This document shows positions 1 to 8,488 of a DNA stretch of 45,715 bases, piece by piece. Each line of letters opens with the position of its first letter. The stretch's first letter is position 1. The translations under genes and the position numbers were made by a program. Below the pieces are notes generated by a model. That model had not been told where the DNA came from, searched no databases, and saw only the letters and a list, made by a program, of their open reading frames with translations. Source of the DNA: Kitasatospora aureofaciens. Its GTDB lineage: Bacteria > Actinomycetota > Actinomycetes > Streptomycetales > Streptomycetaceae. The DNA lies in NCBI RefSeq assembly GCF_001188955.3, contig NZ_JPRF03000049.1, positions 1 to 45,715 on the forward strand. The letters run 5' to 3'.

Positions 1-401
1 AGCCCGGGGCCGTGCGCGGTCCGCAGGGTGACACCGGCCGGAGCGCCGGTACCGCCGGACGTGCCGGTGGCGCCCGACTTACCCGACTCGGATGATCCGC
101 AACCGGCCACCCGGGCGGCCGGGGCGGCCGGGGCGGCGGGCGCGGGTGCGGCCGGAGCAGCAGCGGCGGGCGCGGGGGCAGCGGCAGGGGTCGGCGTGGG
201 GCCGGCCTGGGTCGCGGCCTGGGTCACTGGGGTCACCTCGGTACCGGGCTTGTAGTCGGCGAAAAAGTCCCACCAGGCTCGGTCTACCGAGTTCGGGTCC
301 TGGAGGTACTGCTGGTAGATCTCATCGACGAGCCACTCATTGGGGCCGAAGCCAGTGGAGCTTGCCGAGCTGTTGGGGGTTTCAGGGGACTGTGGCGACA
401 C
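1..401 (-). CDS. kgd: 2-oxoglutarate dehydrogenase/decarboxylase E1 (N-terminal part)
   Basis: This is the first 133 codons of the large multifunctional E1 of actinobacteria; the rest lies beyond the left edge. It decarboxylates 2-oxoglutarate with thiamine pyrophosphate in the TCA cycle. Reading the minus strand from GTG at 401-399 gives VSPQSPETPNSS, then the family N-terminal helix NEWLVDEIYQQYLQDPNSVD followed by RAWWDFFADYKPG. An Ala/Pro-rich linker of about 60 residues follows, as is usual before the acyltransferase-like domain. There is no stop in frame to the window edge. GAGGGCGG lies about 10 bases upstream as a possible ribosome site. In Streptomyces this gene normally sits beside the two-component pair and lon found here. 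Identity is very sure; the exact start is less so. Confidence 0.9.
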   Translation of the reverse strand, partial: MSPQSPETPNSSASSTGFGPNEWLVDEIYQQYLQDPNSVDRAWWDFFADYKPGTEVTPVTQAATQAGPTPTPAAAPAPAAAAPAAPAPAAPAAPAARVAGCGSSESGKSGATGTSGGTGAPAGVTLRTAHGPG

Positions 402-587
402 GGCGGCAACCGCCCTCTTCCGCTTCCTTTTGGGATGTTTGGACAGCGGGGATTAAGGCTACGCCCCTGACCAGTGATCGCGCAGTCCCCGGGCCCCAGG
501 CGTCGCCCAGATCACAGTCCTGACCTGCAGATTGGCTGAAAAAGTACGTTAGAAAGCCGTATCTGAGGGGAACCGATCGGGCCCAAT

Positions 588-606
588 CGCCCCCCAAAGC
601 GGGGCG
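588..606 (-). terminator. Hairpin downstream of the histidine kinase gene
   Basis: CGCCCC (588-593) and GGGGCG (601-606) pair around a 7-base loop, about 80 bases beyond the kinase stop codon on the minus strand. It would end the two-component transcript before the kgd promoter region. The rest of 402-688 is non-coding and more AT-rich (for example 538-560), as expected for the kgd promoter. The 6-bp stem is modest, so confidence is moderate. Confidence 0.45.
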
Positions 607-688
607 AAAACGGACAAAGACCCAGAGTAATCCGCAGACGATCTTCGTGTGCGTCTGTGTCGGATCTGTGACAAATGTCCTGGCCCGC

Positions 689-1819
689 TCAGGGCTGTCC
701 GGGCAGCCGGACCTCGATCCGGCAGCCCCGCGGCGACTCGGCGACGGCGATCCGCCCGCCGTGCAGGTCCACCGCCCAGCGGGCGATCGCCAGGCCCAGT
801 CCGGTGCCGCCGTCGGCGCCCGGGCCGGAGGCGGTCGCGGTGCCGCTGCGGCTGAACCGCTCGAAGACCCGGCCGCGGTCCGCCGGCGGGATGCCCGGAC
901 CCTCGTCCTGGACCTCCAGCAGCAGGCCGCCGTCCTCGCCGTCCGGTCTCGCGCGCACCGTCACGGTGCCGCCGGGCGGGGAGTGCTTGCAGGCGTTGTC
1001 GACCAGGTTGGCGACCACCTGGTGGAGCCGCTCCGGGTCCGCCACGGCGGTCAGGCCGGCCGGGCTGACCTCCAGGGCCAGTCGGACGTCGCCGCGCCGG
1101 GAGAACGCCCCGCCGGCCGTCGCGCCGTCCACGGTGACCCCGCGCAGCACGCCGTCCAGGAACTCGCGCACCTCGAAGGGGCGGGCGTCCAGGTCGACCA
1201 CGCCGTCGTCGATCTTGGAGAGGTCCAGCAGGTGGGTGACCAGGCGGCCGAGCCGCTCGGTCTGCTCCAGTGCGGCCCCCAGGGTCGCGGGATTGGGTTG
1301 CACGACGCCGTCCACCACGTTCTCCAGCACGGCGCGCAGCGCGGCGATGGGCGTGCGCAGCTCGTGCGAGACGTTGGCGACCAGCTCGCGGCGGTGCCGG
1401 TCGGCGGCCTGGAGGTCGGCGGCCATGCCGTTGAAGGCGGCGGCGAGCTCGCCGATCTCGTCGCGCGAGTTCACCTCGACCCGGCGGCTGTAGTCGCCGG
1501 AGGCCATCGCGCGGGCGGCGGCCGTCATCTCGCGCAGCGGGGCGGTCAGCCCGTGCGCGAGGAACTGCATGAACAGCAGCGAGGCGATCATGGAGAAGAC
1601 CATGATGATCCGGATCTGGGTCTCGGACCGGATCGCCACGACCACCATCCCGGTGGCCAGGAACACGGAGACGATCACCAGCAGGGCGAGCTTGCCCTTG
1701 ATCGACCGGACCGGGTCGAGCGGACGGATGTCGGCCCAGACCCGGCTGGCCGCGCGTGCGGCCAGCGTCTGCGGGCGCGCGCCGTCGGCGTCCCCGTTGC
1801 GTTGCTGTGGAAAGGTCAT
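689..1819 (-). CDS. HAMP-domain sensor histidine kinase
   Basis: Membrane sensor of a two-component system. From ATG 1819 it has 376 residues: two membrane helices (about 43-65 and 70-88) with only about five residues between them, a HAMP linker, the phospho-acceptor box SHELRTP (His about 152), N-box NLVDNACKHS, G1 DEGPGIP and G2 GTGLGLAIA. The near-absence of an extracytoplasmic loop suggests it senses the membrane, a partner protein or a cytoplasmic signal. A GTG at 1864 would add 15 residues. I prefer ATG 1819, which has AGGGA upstream, but cannot exclude the longer form. It lies just downstream of its response regulator, so the two are almost certainly cotranscribed. The signal is unknown. 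Confidence 0.88.
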   Translation of the reverse strand: MTFPQQRNGDADGARPQTLAARAASRVWADIRPLDPVRSIKGKLALLVIVSVFLATGMVVVAIRSETQIRIIMVFSMIASLLFMQFLAHGLTAPLREMTAAARAMASGDYSRRVEVNSRDEIGELAAAFNGMAADLQAADRHRRELVANVSHELRTPIAALRAVLENVVDGVVQPNPATLGAALEQTERLGRLVTHLLDLSKIDDGVVDLDARPFEVREFLDGVLRGVTVDGATAGGAFSRRGDVRLALEVSPAGLTAVADPERLHQVVANLVDNACKHSPPGGTVTVRARPDGEDGGLLLEVQDEGPGIPPADRGRVFERFSRSGTATASGPGADGGTGLGLAIARWAVDLHGGRIAVAESPRGCRIEVRLPGQP

Positions 1820-1897
1820 CAGGTCCCTGTGATCCCCGCGTGGTGTCACGGCGGTGCCGGACACGGGCCCCCCGGTGGCCCGTCGCCCGGGGCCCCG

Positions 1898-2641
1898 TCA
1901 GGAGAGCGGGGCCTCCAGTGCGTATCCGACGCCGTGCACGGTGCGGATCCAGCTGGCGCCGATCTTCCGGCGCAGCGCCTTCACGTGGCTGTCGACGGTG
2001 CGGGTGCCGGACGCGTCGGTCCAGTCCCACACCTCGGCCAGCAGCTGCTCGCGGGTGAGCACCGCGCGCGGCTGGGCGGCCAGGCAGGCCAGCAGGTCGA
2101 ATTCGGTCGGCGTCAGGTGGACGTCGCCGGAGGCGAGCCGGACCCGGCGCTGGACGTGGTCGATCTCCAGCTCGCCGAAGCGCAGACTGCCGAGCGCGGG
2201 CGTGCGGGCGGCCTGCTGGGCGCGCTCGACGCGGCGCAGCAGCACGTTGACCCGGGCGGCCAGTTCGCGCATCGAGAACGGCTTGGTCATGTAGTCGTCG
2301 GCACCGACGCCGAGGCCGACCAGCAGGTCCGTCTCGTCGTCGCGGGCGGTCAGCATCAGCACCGGGACCGGGCGTTGGGCCTGGATCCGGCGGCACACCT
2401 CCAGGCCGTCGAAGCCGGGCAGCATGATGTCCAGGACCACCAGGTCCGGCTGCCAGGTGTGGAAGCCGTCCACCGCGCCGGGGCCGTCGTGGGCCACGGC
2501 GACCTTGAACCCCTCCGCGCCCAGTCGGGCCGCGATCGACTCGGCGATCGTGGGTTCGTCCTCCACCACCAGCACTCTGCGCTGACTGCTCACCGTGCCA
2601 CCGGTGTTGGGGTTGTCCTGCTGAATTTCTGTCACGGTCAC
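1898..2641 (-). CDS. OmpR/PhoB-family response regulator
   Basis: DNA-binding partner of the downstream histidine kinase; 247 residues. The receiver domain (about 22-135) shows the acidic pair VVEDE, phospho-acceptor Asp71 in VVLDIMLP, the conserved Thr in LTAR and Lys120 in MTKPF. The C-terminal winged helix (about 150-245) has HLTPTEFDLL, VDSHVKALRRKI and the ending IRTVHGVGYALE. The start is GTG at 2641; a second GTG two codons later is equally possible. The pair lies between kgd and lon, a stable position in streptomycetes. Function in the cell is not evident from sequence. Confidence 0.9.
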   Translation of the reverse strand: MTVTEIQQDNPNTGGTVSSQRRVLVVEDEPTIAESIAARLGAEGFKVAVAHDGPGAVDGFHTWQPDLVVLDIMLPGFDGLEVCRRIQAQRPVPVLMLTARDDETDLLVGLGVGADDYMTKPFSMRELAARVNVLLRRVERAQQAARTPALGSLRFGELEIDHVQRRVRLASGDVHLTPTEFDLLACLAAQPRAVLTREQLLAEVWDWTDASGTRTVDSHVKALRRKIGASWIRTVHGVGYALEAPLS

Positions 2642-3197
2642 GCCACCGCCCCCAGGGCTGCGGGCCGGCCACCTGTGGGGATGGCGGGGCTCCGCTCGTA
2701 GTCTTGTTCCGTCGTGGACTGTGCCGGGTCCGCCGTCCCGTCGCGCGCCTGGGAGTTGTGCGGACGGATGGTCTCCCGTCCACGTCTCCCACGCACTTCG
2801 CAGCGTACGGACAGCGGATGCTTTCCGGCAGGTGGACCGGACGTTTCCGGCCCGTGGGCCGGCTGTCCGGCCGCCCGTGGACCCACCGCTTGAGTGGGCA
2901 CGGGCCGATACCTTACCCGGCGAATTTTCTCTGCGTAACGGTACGTATGCAGTCCAGTTGACGCCAAGACGCCGGTCAGAGGCCCTACTGACGCGTTAAT
3001 GCGAAGAAGGTCTGGACCAATGCCGGGAATCCGGCGGGTTTTCGCGTCGACGGTCTTCACGGGCTTTTCTCAGCTGCCTCTCAGAACCTCGACGTACCGT
3101 GGGCACGACAACGCCCCGCCGGGCGGAATCCGGCGCACGCGCGGGTACGTTGGGCGCCTGCGAGCACCGGTGTCGGCGGGCGGGGAGCGGAGGCGGC
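2642..3197. other. Divergent intergenic region between regulator and rhomboid-like gene
   Basis: About 556 bases with no credible gene. Open frames here (for example 2638-3060 minus) have Arg/Pro/Gly-rich nonsense composition and no family features. The stretch 2910-3060 is AT-rich for this genome, as expected for promoters. TACGTT at 3146-3151 fits the TAnnnT -10 pattern for the plus-strand gene, but no clear -35 is visible. No strong hairpin or operator stood out. Confidence 0.4.
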
Positions 3198-4019
3198 ATG
3201 GCGGGACTGCGGCGGGCGGTCGTCCGGAGTGCGTCCGCGGGTGCGCCGTACGGAATGCTGCGGTACGGACTGCGCGCCGGCGTCTTCGAATGGCTGCTGG
3301 AACGCGTGCCGACGCCCCGGCGCACTCCCTTCACCCTCGGATATCTGGCCGTGGTGGGAGCCACCACCACCTTTGCCGGGCTCGCCGATCCGGAACTCGT
3401 CCAGCGCCTCCAGGAGGCCTCCAGCTCGGACGGTCACAACCTGCTCCAGCACCCCCTGCGCGCCCTCGTGCTCAGCGGGTTCTGGGTGGCCGGGGAGGTG
3501 TGGATGCCCTACCTGTGGGGCTTCGCCTTCACCCTGGCGCCGCTGGAGCGCAGGGTCGGCACCGGCCGGGCCGCGGCGGTGTTCGCGATCGGGCACGTGG
3601 CGGCCACGCTGCTCTCCCAGGGCGTGGTGATCGCCGCGGTGGAGGCCGGGCGGATGGCGCCGGAGGCGATGGACCACCTGGACATCGGGGTCAGCTACGG
3701 CGTGCTCGCCTGCCTGGGCGCGGTGGCAGGGCTGCTGCCCTGGCGCGGGCGGGCGCTGGCGCTGGGCGGCGTCGGGCTGATGATCGCCCAGCAGATCGCC
3801 ACCGAGAAGGACGTGGTCACGGCCGTGGGGCACCCGGCCGCGGTGCTCACCGGGGTGGTGCTGTCGCGCTGGCTGCGGCGGATCGAGCGGCGCCCGCCGC
3901 GGTCGCGCGCCCGGGAGGCGCAGGCCCGGACGGTCGCCACCGCGGCTTCCGCGGCTTCCACCGCCTCCTCGGCCGCGGCGGCGGTGCGGGCCGGCGCCCG
4001 CCCGTCCACCGCGCGCTGA
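3198..4019 (+). CDS. Rhomboid-like membrane protein
   Basis: Predicted polytopic membrane protein of 273 residues from ATG 3198, chosen because GGAG/GGAGG lies 5-13 bases upstream; an in-frame upstream extension to 3099 has no ribosome site. Several hydrophobic segments are visible (TLGYLAVVGATTTFAGL, LVLSGFWVAG, AAAVFAIGHVAATLLSQG, YGVLACLGAVAGLLPW, and a segment before VGHPAAVLTGVVLSRWL). The fold and the pair DIGVSYG (Ser) and VGHPAAV (His) recall the Ser/His dyad positions of rhomboid proteases, but the usual GASG motif is changed, so it may be a non-canonical or inactive member. The C-terminus is an Arg- and Ala-rich cytoplasmic tail. It sits immediately upstream of lon. Confidence 0.65.
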   Translation: MAGLRRAVVRSASAGAPYGMLRYGLRAGVFEWLLERVPTPRRTPFTLGYLAVVGATTTFAGLADPELVQRLQEASSSDGHNLLQHPLRALVLSGFWVAGEVWMPYLWGFAFTLAPLERRVGTGRAAAVFAIGHVAATLLSQGVVIAAVEAGRMAPEAMDHLDIGVSYGVLACLGAVAGLLPWRGRALALGGVGLMIAQQIATEKDVVTAVGHPAAVLTGVVLSRWLRRIERRPPRSRAREAQARTVATAASAASTASSAAAAVRAGARPSTAR

Positions 4020-4094
4020 CGCCGGGGTCCTCTTGGGCCGTTCTTTCCCACTCCTTTTGACGGGGCCTCCTCCTGGCCGTTCCGGTGACCCCGA

Positions 4095-4113
4095 TGTTCG
4101 CCCACGGCGAACA
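4095..4113 (+). promoter_or_regulatory. ClgR operator upstream of lon
   Basis: TGTTCGCCCACGGCGAACA is a perfect inverted repeat (TGTTCGCC, 3-base centre, GGCGAACA). It matches the GTTCGC-N5-GCG operator described for ClgR, the activator of clp and lon genes in Streptomyces. Its centre is about 80 bases before the lon start codon. The match is directly visible; binding is inferred from the known regulon. Confidence 0.85.
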
Positions 4114-4143
4114 AGCTGTCGGGAACATCCGGGGCTCGCAAAG

Positions 4144-4164
4144 GCTTAGTCAGGTCGACTCAAG
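4144..4164 (+). promoter_or_regulatory. HAIR-like (HspR) element upstream of lon
   Basis: GCTTAGT-N7-ACTCAAG has the exact spacing of the HAIR consensus CTTGAGT-N7-ACTCAAG. The right half is perfect and the left half matches at 4 of 7 positions (or CTT-AGT with one base missing). HspR control of lon is known in actinomycetes, and the element lies 22-42 bases before the ATG. A further short inverted repeat, AGTCAG (4148-4153) and CTGACT (4169-4174), overlaps it. Confidence 0.65.
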
Positions 4165-4185
4165 TTCACTGACTGGGGAGAGATC

Positions 4186-6582
4186 ATGGCATCGACGTCC
4201 ACACCGCTCACCCTGCCCGTGCTGCCGCTCGACGACGAGGTCGTGCTCCCGGGCATGGTCGTTCCGCTGGACCTGAAGGACACCGAGGTGCGTGCCGCGG
4301 TCGAGGCCGCCCGCGCCGCGGCCGCCGGCTCCGGCAAGCCCCAGGTCCTGCTGGTCCCGCGGGTGGACGGCTCGTACGCGGCGGCCGGCACGCTGGCCAC
4401 GGTGGAGCAGGTCGGCCGGCTGGCCGACGGCGATCCGGCGGCCCTGGTGCGCGCCGTGCGCCGGGTCCGGATCGGGGTCGGCACCACGGGCCCCGGCGCC
4501 GCCCTCTGGGTGGAGACCACGCCGTTCCGGGAGTCCTCGGTCGGCACGCCAGTGGCCGGGCGGGCCGCCGAGCTGGTCAAGGAGTACAAGGCACTGTCCA
4601 CCCAGTGGCTGCGCAAGCGCGGCGCCTGGCAGATCGTCGACCGGGTCGCGCAGATCGAGGGCGTCGGCGAGCTCGCCGACAACATCGGCTACGCGCCCTT
4701 CGCCACCGCCGAGCAGAAGCTCAAGGTGCTGCTGGAGGCCGACCAGGTCGCCCGCCTGGAGTACGCGCTCACCCTGCTGCGCGACCACCTCGCCGAGGAG
4801 GAGGTCAACGACACCATCCGCAAGGACGTCGAGGAGGGCGTGGCCAAGCAGCAGAAGGAGTTCCTGCTCCGCCGCCAGCTGGAGGCCGTCCGCAAGGAGC
4901 TGGCCGAGCTGAACGGCGACCCGGCCGACGAGGAGGGCGACTACCGCGCCCGGGTCGAGGCCGCCGACCTCCCGGAGAAGGTGCGGGAGGCCGCGCTCAA
5001 GGAGGTCGACAAGCTGGAGCGCGCGTCCGACCAGTCGCCCGAGGGCTCCTGGATCCGCACCTGGCTGGACACCGTCCTGGAGCTGCCCTGGAACGAGCGC
5101 ACCGAGGACGCCTACGACATCGCCGGCGCCCGTGCCGTGCTCGACGCCGACCACGCCGGCCTCGCCGACGTGAAGGAGCGGATCGTCGAGTACCTGGCCG
5201 TCCGCAAGCGCCGGGCCGACCAGGGGCTCGGCCTGGTCGGCGGCCGCCGCGGAGGCGCGGTGCTCGCACTGGTCGGCCCGCCCGGCGTCGGCAAGACCTC
5301 GCTCGGCGAGTCGGTGGCCCGCGCCATGGGCCGCAAGTTCGTCCGGGTCGCGCTCGGCGGCGTCCGGGACGAGGCGGAGATCCGCGGCCACCGGCGCACC
5401 TACGTCGGTGCGCTGCCCGGCCGCCTGGTGCGGGCGATCAAGGAGGCCGGCTCGATGAACCCGGTCGTCCTGCTCGACGAGATCGACAAGGTCGGCTCCG
5501 ACTACCGGGGCGACCCGGCCGCCGCTCTGCTGGAGGTGCTCGACCCGGCCCAGAACCACACCTTCCGGGACCACTACCTGGAGGTCGAGCTGGACCTCTC
5601 CGACGTCGTCTTCCTCGCCACCGCCAACGTGCTGGAGGCCATCCCCGAGCCGCTGCTCGACCGGATGGAACTGGTCCGGCTCGACGGCTACACCGAGGAC
5701 GAGAAGGTCGTCATCGCCCGCGACCACCTGCTCCCGCGCCAGCTGGAGAAGGCCGGCCTCGGCGACGGGCAGGTCAGCGTCGACGAGGAGGCGCTGCGCC
5801 GGCTCGCCGGGGAGTACACCCGCGAGGCGGGCGTGCGCACCCTGGAGCGCTCTATCGCCCGGGTGCTGCGCAAGATCGCCGCACAGGCCGAGCTGGGCGA
5901 GCGCGAGCTGCCCGCCGCGGTCGGTCCGGAGGACCTGCGCGCCCTGATCGGCAGACCGCACCACGTGCCGGAGTCCGCCCAGGAGCCCGCCGAACGGCGC
6001 ACCGCCGTCCCCGGCGTGGCCACCGGCCTCGCGGTCACCGGCGCCGGCGGCGACGTCCTCTACATCGAGGCCTCGCTCGCCGACGCCGAGACCGGCGGCA
6101 CCGGGCTCACCCTGACCGGGCAGCTGGGCGACGTGATGAAGGAGTCCGCGCACATCGCGCTCTCCTTCCTGCGCTCGCGCGGGGCCGAACTGGAACTGCC
6201 CGTCACCTCGCTGCGCGACCGCGGCGTGCACCTGCACGTCCCGGCCGGGGCCGTCCCCAAGGACGGGCCGAGCGCCGGCATCACCATGACCACGGCGCTG
6301 GCCTCGCTGCTCTCCGGCCGCAAGGTGCGCACCGACGTGGCGATGACGGGCGAGGTGTCGCTGACCGGGCGGGTGCTGCCGATCGGCGGGGTGAAGCAGA
6401 AGCTGCTCGCCGCCGACCGGGCCGGCATCACCACGGTGATCATCCCCAAGCGCAACGAGGCCGACCTGGACGACGTCCCGGCCGAGGTGCTGGAACGGCT
6501 CACCGTCCACCCGGTGGCCGACGTGCGCGAGGTGCTCGAGCTGGCCCTGGAGCCGGCCGGGGTGCTGGCCGCCGCGGCCTGA
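4186..6582 (+). CDS. lon: ATP-dependent protease Lon
   Basis: Homo-oligomeric cytoplasmic AAA+ protease that removes misfolded and some regulatory proteins; 798 residues, typical for LonA. The N-terminal substrate domain begins LTLPVLPLDDEVVLPGMVVP. The ATPase domain has Walker A GPPGVGKTS (Lys370) and Walker B VVLLDEID. The C-terminal protease domain carries KDGPSAGITM with catalytic Ser696 and PIGGVKQKLLAA with Lys739. The start is firm: GGGGAG at 4175-4180 precedes ATG 4186. The upstream region has a ClgR operator and a HAIR-like element, so expression probably rises with both Clp-type and heat-shock stress. No terminator is obvious before the GtrA gene, 46 bases downstream. Confidence 0.97.
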   Translation: MASTSTPLTLPVLPLDDEVVLPGMVVPLDLKDTEVRAAVEAARAAAAGSGKPQVLLVPRVDGSYAAAGTLATVEQVGRLADGDPAALVRAVRRVRIGVGTTGPGAALWVETTPFRESSVGTPVAGRAAELVKEYKALSTQWLRKRGAWQIVDRVAQIEGVGELADNIGYAPFATAEQKLKVLLEADQVARLEYALTLLRDHLAEEEVNDTIRKDVEEGVAKQQKEFLLRRQLEAVRKELAELNGDPADEEGDYRARVEAADLPEKVREAALKEVDKLERASDQSPEGSWIRTWLDTVLELPWNERTEDAYDIAGARAVLDADHAGLADVKERIVEYLAVRKRRADQGLGLVGGRRGGAVLALVGPPGVGKTSLGESVARAMGRKFVRVALGGVRDEAEIRGHRRTYVGALPGRLVRAIKEAGSMNPVVLLDEIDKVGSDYRGDPAAALLEVLDPAQNHTFRDHYLEVELDLSDVVFLATANVLEAIPEPLLDRMELVRLDGYTEDEKVVIARDHLLPRQLEKAGLGDGQVSVDEEALRRLAGEYTREAGVRTLERSIARVLRKIAAQAELGERELPAAVGPEDLRALIGRPHHVPESAQEPAERRTAVPGVATGLAVTGAGGDVLYIEASLADAETGGTGLTLTGQLGDVMKESAHIALSFLRSRGAELELPVTSLRDRGVHLHVPAGAVPKDGPSAGITMTTALASLLSGRKVRTDVAMTGEVSLTGRVLPIGGVKQKLLAADRAGITTVIIPKRNEADLDDVPAEVLERLTVHPVADVREVLELALEPAGVLAAAA

Positions 6583-6628
6583 CGATGATCGACGGGGGGA
6601 CGGCCTGCCCGCGTGCCACACTGCGGAC

Positions 6629-7171
6629 ATGCCGTCCCCCACGCAGCGCGTCCTGGCCCGGGTGCCGGCGCGGCTGCGACCGTTCCTGGTCCGGCACCGC
6701 CGGCCGGTGAAGTTCCTGCTGGTCGGCAGCGGCTGCTTCGTGCTCACCACGGTGATCGACCTCGAACTCAAGCTCACCGTCCTGGAACACAAGCCGGTGG
6801 TGGCGCTGACCGTGGCGACGGTGATCGCCACGGCCGCCTCCTACGTCCTCAACCGCCGCTGGGCCTTCCGGACGGACGGGCGACGCCCCGAGGCCCTGCT
6901 GTTCTTCCTGGTCAGCGTGGTGGCCGTCGGCGTCAACGTCGTTCCACTGGCGCTCTCCCGGTACGCCTTCCGGCTGCGCGAGCCGTACGTCACCCCCTTC
7001 CAGCAGGAGATCGCGGACTTCCTCAGCGGGATGGTCCTGGGCACCTTCGTCGCCATGCTGTTCCGCTACTGGGCGATGCGGCGCTGGGTCTTCACCAGCC
7101 CCCTCGCGGGGACGCACACCGGACCGGAACCCGGTTACGCTGCACCCGAGATGCCACGGGATGTGCCGTAA
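6629..7171 (+). CDS. GtrA-family membrane protein
   Basis: Small integral membrane protein of 180 residues with four predicted helices (about 28-47, 55-75, 88-110, 131-150). GtrA-family hallmarks are VKFLLVGSGCF at the first helix, the Arg-rich LNRRWAFR after the second and RYWAMRRWVF after the fourth. Family members are thought to help move polyprenyl-linked sugars across the membrane for cell-surface glycosylation. Start ATG 6629 has no good ribosome site; CACACT lies six bases upstream, so a leaderless transcript is possible. It ends 17 bases before the ROK gene, suggesting cotranscription. Confidence 0.82.
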   Translation: MPSPTQRVLARVPARLRPFLVRHRRPVKFLLVGSGCFVLTTVIDLELKLTVLEHKPVVALTVATVIATAASYVLNRRWAFRTDGRRPEALLFFLVSVVAVGVNVVPLALSRYAFRLREPYVTPFQQEIADFLSGMVLGTFVAMLFRYWAMRRWVFTSPLAGTHTGPEPGYAAPEMPRDVP

Positions 7172-7188
7172 GACATGAGGTGACCCAT

Positions 7189-8403
7189 ATGAGCGCGGAG
7201 CCGGACGGCGTCCGGACCGGGCCGGCCAGCCAGCAGGGGATGCGCCGGGCCAACCTGGCCCTGGTGCTCGGCGTGATCGCGCGCGGCCCCCGCTCACGCG
7301 CCGAGGTGGCCGCCGAGACCGGGCTGACCAGGGCAGCGGTCTCCTCGCTCGCCGAACAGCTGATCTCGGCGGGCCTGGTCGTCGAGGAGGGCCCCGCCGC
7401 CCCCAGCGGCAAGGTCGGCCGCCCCGGCACCGCGCTCGGGCTCAACCCGCTCGGGCCCGGCGGCCTCGGCGCCGAGATCGGCGTCCGGCACCTCGGCGTC
7501 TGCGTGGTCGACCTGCGCGGGGAGGTCCGCGCCTGGCGGCGCAAGGAGAGCGCCAACCGCGGCCGCCCGCCCGCCGCCGTGATGGCCGACCTCGCCCAGC
7601 TGGTGCGCTCGGCCGTCGCCGAGTCCGGCCTGCGCCCCGCCGGGCTGACCCTGGCCGTACCCGGGCTGGTCGGCGGCAGCGGGGTGCTCCAGCGGGCCGC
7701 CAATCTCGGCTGGCAGGACATCCCGCTCGCCGCCGAACTGCGTCCGGCGCTGCGCCTCGCCGGGGACGGCCTGGCCGAACTGCCGGTCGAGGCGGACAAC
7801 GAGGCCAACCTCGGCGGACTGGCCGAACGCTGGCTCGGCGGGAGCCCCGAGGACTTCCTCTACGTCTCCGCCGAGGCCGGGGTCGGCGCGGCCGTCGTGG
7901 TCGGCGGCCGGCTGCTGCGCGGCGCGCGCGGCTACGCGGGCGAGCTCGGCCATGTCCCCGTCCACCCGGAGGGGCCGCGCTGCGCCTGCGGGGCGCACGG
8001 CTGCCTGGAGCAGTACGCGGGCGAGACGGCCGTGCTGCGGGCGGCCGGGCTGTCCGGCCTGCGCGGCGACTGGGTCACCCTGCTCGCCGAACGCGCCGGC
8101 GCCGGGGACGAGCCGGCCCGGGCGGCGCTGGCCGGCGCCGGCTCGGCGCTCGGCATCGCCGCCGCCGGGGCGGTCAACCTGCTGGACCCGGCCGGGGTTG
8201 TGCTCGGCGGCGGCTACGCCCGGCTGGCGCCCTGGCTGCTGCCGGCGATGCGGCGCGAACTGGCCTCCCGGGTCACGGTGCGGCCCTGGGCGGAGGACCG
8301 GCTGACGGTCTCCCGGCTCGGCCGGCGCGGGCCGCTGCTGGGCGCGGCGGTGGGCGTGGTGCGGGCCATCGTCGCCGACCCGGGGCCGCTCACGGGCGGC
8401 TGA
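7189..8403 (+). CDS. ROK-family transcriptional regulator
   Basis: Sugar-responsive regulator or sugar kinase homologue of 404 residues. The N-terminus (about 15-70) is a winged helix (RSRAEVAAETGLTRAAVSSL), marking it as a regulator of the NagC/Mlc type. The ROK domain follows, with GELGHVPVHP and the zinc motif CACGAHGCLEQ (CxCGxxGCxE). ATG 7189 has GAGGTG at 7177-7182. No sugar transporter lies beside it, so its target is probably elsewhere. A strong hairpin follows. Confidence 0.9.
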   Translation: MSAEPDGVRTGPASQQGMRRANLALVLGVIARGPRSRAEVAAETGLTRAAVSSLAEQLISAGLVVEEGPAAPSGKVGRPGTALGLNPLGPGGLGAEIGVRHLGVCVVDLRGEVRAWRRKESANRGRPPAAVMADLAQLVRSAVAESGLRPAGLTLAVPGLVGGSGVLQRAANLGWQDIPLAAELRPALRLAGDGLAELPVEADNEANLGGLAERWLGGSPEDFLYVSAEAGVGAAVVVGGRLLRGARGYAGELGHVPVHPEGPRCACGAHGCLEQYAGETAVLRAAGLSGLRGDWVTLLAERAGAGDEPARAALAGAGSALGIAAAGAVNLLDPAGVVLGGGYARLAPWLLPAMRRELASRVTVRPWAEDRLTVSRLGRRGPLLGAAVGVVRAIVADPGPLTGG

Positions 8404-8437
8404 GCCGCCTACCCGCTGTGCCCGTTCCGTGCCGGAA

Positions 8438-8480
8438 CGCGACCGAGCCCCCGGCCGCCGGGGCCGGGGGCTCGGTCGCG
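8438..8480. terminator. Bidirectional terminator between ROK and DUF3533 genes
   Basis: A perfect 19-bp stem (8438-8456 with 8462-8480) around a 5-base loop lies between two convergent genes. It begins CGCGACCGAGCC and returns as GGCTCGGTCGCG. It would stop transcription from both sides; the usual U-tract is absent, as is common in streptomycetes. Confidence 0.8.
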
Positions 8481-8488
8481 CGTGGGGC

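Noticed and set aside
549..2792. 747-residue minus-strand open frame over the two-component genes
   Set aside because: Out-of-frame shadow of the histidine kinase and regulator; Arg/Gly/Pro-rich with no domain, while the overlapping frames have complete kinase and receiver motifs.
2638..3060. 140-residue minus-strand frame upstream of the response regulator
   Set aside because: No ribosome site, no recognisable domain, composition typical of non-coding high-GC DNA.
4150..6831. 893-residue minus-strand open frame opposite lon
   Set aside because: Antisense shadow created by high GC at third codon positions; lon has all catalytic motifs.
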